Positions 7,822 through 12,269 of a stretch of DNA of 12,269 bases are shown here, piece by piece (within the stretch, counting starts at the first letter, position 1; each line of letters starts with the position of its first letter). Below the pieces are notes generated by a model, which saw only the letters and a program-made list of their open reading frames with translations, had not been told where the DNA came from and searched no databases. The position numbers and the translations under genes were made by a program. The DNA comes from an uncultured Prevotella sp. (lineage in GTDB: Bacteria; Bacteroidota; Bacteroidia; Bacteroidales; Bacteroidaceae). The stretch lies in the NCBI GenBank assembly GCA_900319895.1, contig ONQK01000068.1, forward strand, positions 1 through 12,269, in the 5' to 3' direction.

Positions 7822-7841
7822 AAAGCTATTCAAAGCTATTC
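7822..7841. repeat. 10-bp tandem duplication over the DUF2461 stop codon
   Basis: AAAGCTATTC occurs twice in tandem at 7822-7831 and 7832-7841. On the minus strand the repeat unit contains GAATAG, which supplies the last codon and stop of the DUF2461 gene. The second unit repeats GAATAG just past the stop. It looks like recent slippage; gaining or losing a unit would leave the protein unchanged. Confidence 0.7.
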
Positions 7842-8537
7842 GTAGTCGTCGATGACCGCGTTCATGAAATCCATCATGGGCTTAGCCGTCTTGAAGATTT
7901 TTTCCATTTGTTCGAGCCAGTTCTTTGACTCAAAAAAATGGTCGGGAACTTGGCACCAGCAACAATAGTCTTTCAGACGCAGATAGTTAAGGTGCTCGTA
8001 GTCACGAGGGAATCCGCTTGGCGCATTTTTTAAGCTCGCCAGCCCGAAGCCCTTGTCGGTTTTTTCCCATACGCCATCCCCGGCTTGTCCGAAATATTCG
8101 ACAAATTCTTTGTTCTCGACAATTTTTCTCCATTCATCGATGTTTGACATGATTTCGTTGCGACAGGAGGTGAGAATATGGGTCGGCAGCCAGTAACTTC
8201 CGGTTGCCAGCAGGGAGTTCCCCGGCTCAACATGGATGTAGTAGCCTCCGCGCAGCGCTTTTTTGCCTTTGGCGCAGATGTAAGCCCCAAAATGTCTTTT
8301 GTAAGGTGACTTGTCGGGCGAGAATCGGATGTCGCGGTAGAACCGGTAGGTACAGTCTTTTACTTGCAGGTGGCTGATTTCCTCGTCAAAAGTGGCGATG
8401 CGGGCAATGGCTTCCGCTATGCCGGCTTCAAATTCCGTCTTGCTTTCGAGATATTGCTGTTTGTGTGCCAAAAACCATTCTCTATTGTTGTTGGCAGCAA
8501 TTTGTCGTAAAAAATGATGGATGATTTTAGTGTCCAT
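7836..8537 (-). CDS. DUF2461 domain-containing protein
   Basis: A 233-aa protein recognised as DUF2461 (TIGR02453 type), a family of unknown function usually 210-240 residues long. Recognisable segments are NNREWFLAHKQQYLESK (residues 17-33), YRFYRDIRFSPDKSPYKRHF (64-83), GAYICAKGKK just after it, and GGYYIHVEPGNSLLATG (97-113), followed by a region rich in Trp and aromatic residues to the end. There is no signal peptide or membrane segment, so it should be cytoplasmic. It lies 78 bp downstream of nth on the same strand. No TAnnTTTG motif was found in that gap, so it may be read through from nth. The gap itself (8538-8615) shows nothing else convincing. Confidence 0.85.
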   Translation of the reverse strand: MDTKIIHHFLRQIAANNNREWFLAHKQQYLESKTEFEAGIAEAIARIATFDEEISHLQVKDCTYRFYRDIRFSPDKSPYKRHFGAYICAKGKKALRGGYYIHVEPGNSLLATGSYWLPTHILTSCRNEIMSNIDEWRKIVENKEFVEYFGQAGDGVWEKTDKGFGLASLKNAPSGFPRDYEHLNYLRLKDYCCWCQVPDHFFESKNWLEQMEKIFKTAKPMMDFMNAVIDDYE

Positions 8538-8615
8538 GCCTGGTAATTTTCTTGTTACGGTCTAGGGGGCGTCTGAGCAAATGGCTATACGGAGCCCGTC
8601 CCTGATGATTTTTTG

Positions 8616-9263
8616 TTATAGTTTGGAGTTTTCGAGAACTTTGGGGCAGATTTCTGCAAAGGCACACACGTCGCATTTGGGCTTGCGGCTCGTGCAGACG
8701 TATCTTCCGTGGAGTAGCAGCCAGTGGTGCGCTTGGGGGATGTCGTTTGCAGGGATGTTTTTCATGAGTTCCTGCTCAACTTTTAATGGGGTCGTCGCCG
8801 TTTTGGGCACCAGCCCCATGCGATGGCTGACCCTGTAGACGTGTGTGTCCACAGCCATTGTATTCTTTCCAAAAGCGACGGCTTGTATGACATTGGCAGT
8901 TTTCCTGCCCACGCCCGGCAGTTTTGTCAGTAGAACAGGGTCGCTGGGTACCTCTCCATCAAAGTCTTGGACAAGCATCCTGGACATCTCTACCAAGTGT
9001 CTGGCCTTGGCGTTGGGATAGCTCACGCTTTTGATGTACTCGAAAATTTCCTCGGGCTCGGCCTTTGCCATTTTCGAGGCAGTGGGGAAGTCGTGGAACA
9101 GTCTCGGGGTAACCTGGTTGATGCGTTTGTCTGTGCATTGTGCGCTGAGCAATGTGGCGACCAATAATTGGAAGACACTGCCGAACTCGAGCTCTGTGGT
9201 GACCACGGGCATCTCGTTTCGGAAGTGGTTGATGATGTATTGGTATCGTTCAGATTTTTTCAT
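8616..9263 (-). CDS. nth: Endonuclease III (DNA glycosylase/AP lyase)
   Basis: Base-excision repair enzyme that removes oxidised pyrimidines and cleaves the abasic site. The 215-aa length is typical. Visible features are LLVATLLSAQCTDKRIN (33-49), the helix-hairpin-helix LTKLPGVGRKTANVI (112-126) carrying catalytic Lys121, and catalytic Asp139 in AVDTHVYRVSHRMG. The [4Fe-4S] cluster motif is Cys190-X6-Cys197-X2-Cys200-X5-Cys206 near the C-terminus. All key residues are intact. It lies 54 bp downstream of the OmpH-like gene, with a hairpin in the gap and no promoter motif seen, so expression may depend on read-through from upstream. Confidence 0.96.
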   Translation of the reverse strand: MKKSERYQYIINHFRNEMPVVTTELEFGSVFQLLVATLLSAQCTDKRINQVTPRLFHDFPTASKMAKAEPEEIFEYIKSVSYPNAKARHLVEMSRMLVQDFDGEVPSDPVLLTKLPGVGRKTANVIQAVAFGKNTMAVDTHVYRVSHRMGLVPKTATTPLKVEQELMKNIPANDIPQAHHWLLLHGRYVCTSRKPKCDVCAFAEICPKVLENSKL

Positions 9264-9275
9264 GTTGAAAAGACG

Positions 9276-9303
9276 AAAGGGCAGACCCTCGAGCCTGCCC
9301 TTT
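9276..9303 (-). terminator. Hairpin between the OmpH-like gene and nth
   Basis: AAAGGGCAG (9276-9284) and CTGCCCTTT (9295-9303) form a perfect 9-bp stem around a 10-nt loop. On the minus strand it follows the OmpH-like stop by about 14 nt and ends 12 nt before the nth ATG. The downstream T-tract is short (TCTTTTC), so it is either a partial terminator or an attenuating or processing structure in the nth leader rather than a strong terminator. Confidence 0.55.
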
Positions 9304-9317
9304 TCTTGTTGGAGTTT

Positions 9318-9920
9318 TTATTTTTTTTCCAGTTTTTTCTCAGCAGGCTTGTAGGCTTTGTTCAAACCGGCTATAACTTCTTTGGTGATGTCGTAAGAAT
9401 TGTCTGTGTATAGCAGATTGTCGCCTTGTTTGCTGAAAATGATAGAATATTTTTTGTTCTTGTTGTATTTTGCAAGATAGTGTTGAATGGAGTCGCGCAG
9501 TGCGATGTTGTATTTTTCGGTTTCTGCCTGGAACTCGTTGCCCAGCCGTTGTTGCAGCGCGGCCAAGTCGGCGTCTTGTTTTTGCAAGCCGGCCTGCACG
9601 CGCTCGGCTTCTTCGCGTGTGTACGCATTTTGCTGCAATTTTTGTTGGAAATTGTTGGCGGCATTTCTCAGGGCTTGTTCTTTTTGACTGATGGTGCGTT
9701 GGATGTTTTTCCCTTTTTGTTCCAAGACCTTGGTGAATTCTTTGCAAAATTCGTATTGTGTCATGATGGAATCCACTTCGACGAATGCAATTTTCAACTC
9801 TTTGGTCTCGGTCTTAGGTTCTGCTTTTTTGTTTTCTACAGCTTTAGGCGCTTGGTTGCATGATGCGAGCATCATCGCTGCCACACCTAAAATGGCACTT
9901 GGTTTCATTAATTGTTTCAT
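9318..9920 (-). CDS. OmpH/Skp-like periplasmic chaperone, predicted lipoprotein
   Basis: A 200-aa protein of the OmpH (Skp/HlpA) type. Skp proteins are trimeric periplasmic chaperones that hold unfolded outer-membrane proteins within long helical arms. Residues 1-20 are a signal peptide ending in LAS-Cys21, a lipobox, so it should be cleaved and lipidated, unlike soluble E. coli Skp. A short Lys/Glu/Pro-rich linker follows (22-42), then a beta strand KIAFVEVDSIM (43-53) typical of the fold. A long helical, coiled-coil-like region rich in Gln, Glu, Lys and Ala covers about 60-155, and the closing strands are YSIIFSKQGDNLLYTD (158-173). No acidic surface-export motif follows Cys21, so a periplasm-facing anchor is likely. 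It lies 41 bp downstream of the small membrane protein gene with no visible promoter between, suggesting one transcript. Confidence 0.88.
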   Translation of the reverse strand: MKQLMKPSAILGVAAMMLASCNQAPKAVENKKAEPKTETKELKIAFVEVDSIMTQYEFCKEFTKVLEQKGKNIQRTISQKEQALRNAANNFQQKLQQNAYTREEAERVQAGLQKQDADLAALQQRLGNEFQAETEKYNIALRDSIQHYLAKYNKNKKYSIIFSKQGDNLLYTDNSYDITKEVIAGLNKAYKPAEKKLEKK

Positions 9921-9961
9921 TTTTTCTCGATTTATTTTTTATTGTTATTGTCTATTACGCA

Positions 9962-10156
9962 TCAGAATGCTTTTCCCTTTTTCCGGGCTTCCTTGTCCTG
10001 CTCAATCACACAGTGTATTCCTTTCTCCTTCAGCGCTTTATTGTCACTGATGTGTTGGGAGGAAAAATGCCCGCCGCGCTTGAGGAGCAACTTGATGCAT
10101 AAAAGCAGCATGCTTATAGCAATAATTAACAGGGATAACAGCATTATTTTCATCAT
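9962..10156 (-). CDS. Small single-pass membrane protein, function unknown
   Basis: A 64-aa protein with one strongly hydrophobic segment (residues 4-24, about MLLSLLIIAISMLLLCIKLL) followed by a basic, hydrophilic tail (25-64) with the stretch ALKEKGIHCVIEQDKEARKK. The layout, an N-terminal anchor with a short charged tail around GIHC and QDKEARKK, resembles small membrane proteins I recall from other Bacteroidales, but I cannot name a family. Support for it being real comes from the matching promoter (10204-10237), the spacing to the OmpH-like gene (41 bp), and a composition too organised for a chance frame. Two tandem ATGs (10156 and 10153) are possible starts. By the positive-inside rule the basic tail should face the cytoplasm. 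The 331-bp gap between the OmpH-like gene and pepD is thus filled by this gene and two promoters. Confidence 0.75.
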   Translation of the reverse strand: MMKIMLLSLLIIAISMLLLCIKLLLKRGGHFSSQHISDNKALKEKGIHCVIEQDKEARKKGKAF

Positions 10157-10163
10157 TTTTTAT

Positions 10164-10171
10164 TAACTTTG
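10164..10171 (+). promoter_or_regulatory. -7 box of the pepD promoter
   Basis: TAACTTTG at 10164-10171 matches TAnnTTTG. Transcription would start near 10178, giving a leader of about 74 nt before pepD. There is no clear TTTG 19 bp upstream, where the sequence is T-rich. It overlaps the leader of the minus-strand unit. Confidence 0.5.
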
Positions 10172-10203
10172 CGAGGTCAAACCTGAAGTTACGTTTCAGC
10201 CGA

Positions 10204-10237
10204 CAAAGATAAGAATTATTCTTGATAAACATTCAAA
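10204..10237 (-). promoter_or_regulatory. Promoter of the small membrane protein / OmpH-like unit
   Basis: On the minus strand TATCTTTG (complement of 10204-10211) matches the -7 consensus. TTTG (complement of 10234-10237) lies 22 bp upstream, slightly wider than the usual 19-21. Transcription would start near 10197, with a leader of about 40 nt before the ATG at 10156. Confidence 0.6.
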
Positions 10238-10251
10238 AAATAATGTAAATT

Positions 10252-11709
10252 ATGGACAAAAGTAATTTAAAACCAGCTTGCGTTTTCGAACAGTTCGCAA
10301 GAATCAATGAAATTCCACGTCCTTCAAAGCACGAAGAGCAGATGATAGAGTTCTTGCGTGAATTCGGGGAAAGCCGTGGATTGAAGACCATTGTAGACGA
10401 GACGGGTAACGTCTTGATCCAAAAACCAGCCACACCGGGGTATGAAAATCGGAAAACAGTGATTTTGCAGAGCCACATGGACATGGTTTGTGAGAAATTA
10501 GTCGACCTGGACTTTGATTTCCACAAAGATGCCATCCAGACTTACATTGACGGGGAGTGGCTCGCTGCCAAAGGCACTACTTTGGGTGCCGACGACGGCA
10601 TCGGCGTGGCGATGGAGTTGGCCTTGCTCGACTGCAAGGATGTAGAGCATGGCCCTATCGAGTGCGTCTTTACCGTGGACGAGGAGACCGGGCTCACTGG
10701 TGCTGAGGGCATGAAAGCTGGCTTTATGACGGGCGACTGGCTCATCAATCTCGATTCAGAAGACGAAGGGCAAATCTTTGTGAGCTGTGCCGGTGGCATG
10801 ACCACAGACGCCAGATTCTCTTTTACCAAAGAGGACGCACCTGCCGGCCACTTCTTCATGAAAGCATCGATTAAGGGCTTGGTAGGCGGTCACTCGGGAG
10901 ATGACATCAATAAGAAACGTGCCAATGCAATCAAGATTTTAACTCGTTTCATCTATAAGGAACAGGAAAAACTTGATGTGAGGATTGCTGAGTTTAATGC
11001 AGGGAAGCTTCACAACGCCATTCCGCGCGACGGCATCGTGGTGTTTGCAGTGCCTGCTGCGAAGAAAGAGGAGGTTGTCGCTGACTGGAACATCTTTACC
11101 GCAAATGTTGTGGAGGAATTCCATGTGACGGAAAAGTCAATGGACTTCAAGATGGAAAGCGCGGATGCCCAAAAAGTGCTTCCGGCAGAAATCTCCAGGA
11201 GAATCATCCAGGCTTTGCAAGCAGTGGACAACGGCATCTTCACCATGTGCCAGGACGAGGCTTTGGCTTGGTTGGTTGAAACCTCCAACAACGTGGCAAG
11301 CGTCGTGACGACGGACAATGAGGTGAAAATCGTGTCAAGCCAACGCTCAAATGTGATGAGCAACCTTGAGAATCAGGCCAATACCATCAAGGCTACTTTC
11401 CAGCTGGCCGGCGCTGAAATCAAGCAAAAAGACCCGTATCCTGCCTGGAAAATGAATCCTAACAGCAAACTGACAGAAGTGGTTGTTGAAACTTATAAAA
11501 AACTGTTTGACAAAGAGCCAAAGGTCTTGGGCATTCACGCAGGCCTTGAGTGCGGATTGTTCTCTGAACGCTATCCGAACATCGACATGGTGTCATTCGG
11601 GCCTACCTTGCGCGGCGTCCACTCGCCAGACGAGAGACTTTTGATTCCTACGGTTCAAATGGTTTGGGACCATTTGTTAGAAATCTTGAAGAGTGTACCT
11701 GAGAAATAA
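10252..11709 (+). CDS. pepD: Aminoacyl-histidine dipeptidase (cytosol non-specific dipeptidase, M20C)
   Basis: Zinc dipeptidase that cleaves a broad range of dipeptides, including Xaa-His, in the cytoplasm. The 485-aa length fits PepD. Inferred metal ligands are His75 (in LQSHMDMV), Asp114 (in TTLGADDGIG), Glu145 (in TVDEETGLTG), Asp168 (in INLDSEDEG) and His457 (in RGVHSPDER). Catalytic residues are Asp77 and Glu144. The spacing of the first four ligands is the same as in characterised Vibrio PepD as I recall it. The lid/dimerisation domain occupies about 190-390 and begins with KGLVGGHSGDDINKKRANA. ETSNNVAS (343-350) is another family segment. It is a single-gene unit behind its own promoter and is followed by an inverted repeat. 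Confidence 0.96.
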   Translation: MDKSNLKPACVFEQFARINEIPRPSKHEEQMIEFLREFGESRGLKTIVDETGNVLIQKPATPGYENRKTVILQSHMDMVCEKLVDLDFDFHKDAIQTYIDGEWLAAKGTTLGADDGIGVAMELALLDCKDVEHGPIECVFTVDEETGLTGAEGMKAGFMTGDWLINLDSEDEGQIFVSCAGGMTTDARFSFTKEDAPAGHFFMKASIKGLVGGHSGDDINKKRANAIKILTRFIYKEQEKLDVRIAEFNAGKLHNAIPRDGIVVFAVPAAKKEEVVADWNIFTANVVEEFHVTEKSMDFKMESADAQKVLPAEISRRIIQALQAVDNGIFTMCQDEALAWLVETSNNVASVVTTDNEVKIVSSQRSNVMSNLENQANTIKATFQLAGAEIKQKDPYPAWKMNPNSKLTEVVVETYKKLFDKEPKVLGIHAGLECGLFSERYPNIDMVSFGPTLRGVHSPDERLLIPTVQMVWDHLLEILKSVPEK

Positions 11710-11731
11710 GAAAAGGGTTTGATACAGAAGA

Positions 11732-11780
11732 ACTTACGCAAATTTCCAGTCAAAAGGCTTTGGCGGAGATTTGCGTAAGT
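11732..11780. terminator. Long inverted repeat after pepD
   Basis: ACTTACGCAAAT (11732-11743) and ATTTGCGTAAGT (11769-11780) are perfect 12-bp complements. The stem extends to 16 bp with TTCC (11744-11747) against GGAG (11765-11768), including one G-U pair, around a 17-nt loop. It begins 22 bp after the pepD stop and lies between convergent genes, which suits a bidirectional terminator. However, neither side carries a long T-run, so a different role, such as a 3'-end stabiliser or a mobile repeat, is possible. Confidence 0.55.
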
Positions 11781-11786
11781 CTTTGA

Positions 11787-11809
11787 ATGGGAACAAGCGA
11801 TTTTCCCAT
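11787..11809. terminator. Second hairpin between pepD and the PqqD-like gene
   Basis: ATGGGAA (11787-11793) and TTCCCAT (11803-11809) form a perfect 7-bp stem with a 9-nt loop, 6 bp after the larger inverted repeat. On the plus strand it is followed by an A-rich run, and on the minus strand it is preceded by a T-run, so neither direction gives a classical intrinsic terminator. It may work together with the neighbouring stem. The remaining 11810-11861 shows no further structure I would stand behind. Confidence 0.4.
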
Positions 11810-11861
11810 ACAAAAAATACCGTTTCCCGAAGGCTAGGGCAAGGGGGCCGTCGATTCAGGC

Positions 11862-12131
11862 TCAAGGCTCTATAATGCCGCTATTGAGCCATTGTCTGAC
11901 AAGTTCTTCCACGTCATTTTGGGCAGTTTTGCGGTCAACTTCGTAATTTTCGGTAAGAATGTCAACCAAAGTCTCTTCCGTAAATGTCTTGTCTATTACT
12001 TGCTGCCACAAAAAGGCGGCCGTCTCGTTCATGCTGATGATGTTGCTGAAGTCAATGTTTTCTTTCCCCTCAGCTACTATGATTTGTTCGCCGCAGATGT
12101 CGCGCAAGTTGAATCCTTTTTTGATTTTCAT
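11862..12131 (-). CDS. PqqD-family protein (RiPP recognition element-like)
   Basis: An 89-aa protein with the PqqD fold pattern: N-terminal strands (KIKKGFNLRDICGEQIIVAE, 2-21), then a helix starting ISMNETAAFLWQQV (32-45), then a winged-helix-like C-terminus (EETLVDILTENYEVDRKTAQ, with VEELVRQWLNSGIIEP at the end). PqqD-type domains bind leader peptides of ribosomally made, modified peptides. Many stand-alone Bacteroidetes members sit in loci with peptidases or kinase-like genes whose product is unknown. The start follows the upstream gene's stop by 12 bp, so the two are almost certainly co-transcribed. No precursor peptide, radical SAM enzyme or transporter is inside the window, so the substrate cannot be inferred. 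Confidence 0.8.
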   Translation of the reverse strand: MKIKKGFNLRDICGEQIIVAEGKENIDFSNIISMNETAAFLWQQVIDKTFTEETLVDILTENYEVDRKTAQNDVEELVRQWLNSGIIEP

Positions 12132-12143
12132 GATGATGTTGAG

Positions 12144-12269
12144 TTAAATGGGGTTGAACATTTTCAGCCAAATTCTTCTGTAGAAAGCCAGGAGGTAGCG
12201 CCGGACGGGGTAGAGCTTTGTCCATATCCATGAATAAATCTTCCATTTCATGCCGCTAATAGGGTCGAG
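12144..12269 (-). CDS. C-terminal fragment of an unidentified gene upstream of the PqqD-like gene
   Basis: An open frame of 41 codons enters from the right edge and stops at TAA (complement of 12144-12146). The visible tail begins LDPISGMKWKIYSWIWTKLY and continues PVRRYLLAFYRRIWLKMFNP before the last Ile. It is unusually rich in Trp, Tyr, Arg and Lys. The tight 12-bp junction with the PqqD-like gene supports it being real. The LYPVRRYLLAFYRR pattern resembles my recollection of the basic tails of S24/S26-type (signal-peptidase-like) peptidases found next to PqqD genes in Bacteroidetes, but this is a weak guess from a short tail. A stand-alone 35-aa peptide starting at the internal ATG is also formally possible. 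Confidence 0.6.
   Translation of the reverse strand, partial: LDPISGMKWKIYSWIWTKLYPVRRYLLAFYRRIWLKMFNPI

Noticed and set aside
9340..9747. Arg/Gln-rich minus-strand frame inside the OmpH-like gene
   Set aside because: It is an alternative frame of the OmpH-like coding sequence. The OmpH frame has a signal peptide, lipobox and family strands, and this one has none.
11711..11861. tRNA or riboswitch in the structured gap after pepD
   Set aside because: The stems do not fit a cloverleaf, there is no T-loop sequence, and no riboswitch core motif was recognised. Simple inverted repeats explain the structure.
11892..12233. Plus-strand 113-codon frame opposite the PqqD-like gene
   Set aside because: It is the complement of the PqqD-like gene and the adjoining partial gene, with no recognisable domain. 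The minus-strand frames have tight operon spacing and family features.

Overview
The window looks like chromosomal DNA of a Bacteroidales bacterium, most likely Prevotella or a close relative. Three things suggest this. LpxC and FabZ are fused in one reading frame. The gene order is lpxD - lpxC/fabZ - lpxA - miaA. Upstream of several genes lie promoter-like sequences of the Bacteroidetes type (-7 box TAnnTTTG, in some cases with a TTTG-like -33 box about 19 bp upstream), and there is little Shine-Dalgarno sequence. No tRNA, rRNA, CRISPR array, insertion sequence or phage gene was seen.

Layout. Positions 51-701 (+) hold a promoter and a YigZ/IMPACT-family gene. Positions 850-5041 (+) hold a tight block of lpxD, lpxC/fabZ, lpxA and miaA, read from a promoter at 773-803. 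Together LpxA, LpxC and LpxD carry out the first three steps of lipid A synthesis, and the FabZ half serves fatty-acid elongation from the same 3-hydroxyacyl pool. MiaA (tRNA modification) rides at the end and appears to lack an ATG start. Positions 5165-7699 (+) encode a bifunctional class A penicillin-binding protein with its own promoter. The left half is therefore mostly envelope construction.

Positions 7836-10156 run on the minus strand. In transcription order they hold a 64-residue single-pass membrane protein, an OmpH/Skp-like lipoprotein, endonuclease III (nth) behind a hairpin, and a DUF2461 protein. At 10164-10237 the minus promoter and the promoter of pepD face each other, so the two transcripts should overlap at their 5' ends. 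pepD (10252-11709, +) is a complete M20C dipeptidase.

The right end (11710-12269) starts with two inverted repeats. A PqqD-family small protein follows on the minus strand, preceded by the C-terminal 41 codons of a gene that enters from beyond the window. This is the edge of a different, accessory-looking locus and the least explained part of the window. No clearly new system can be demonstrated. The best leads are this PqqD-associated edge, the face-to-face promoters, the small membrane protein next to the Skp-like lipoprotein, and the promoter-proximal palindrome and tandem repeats.
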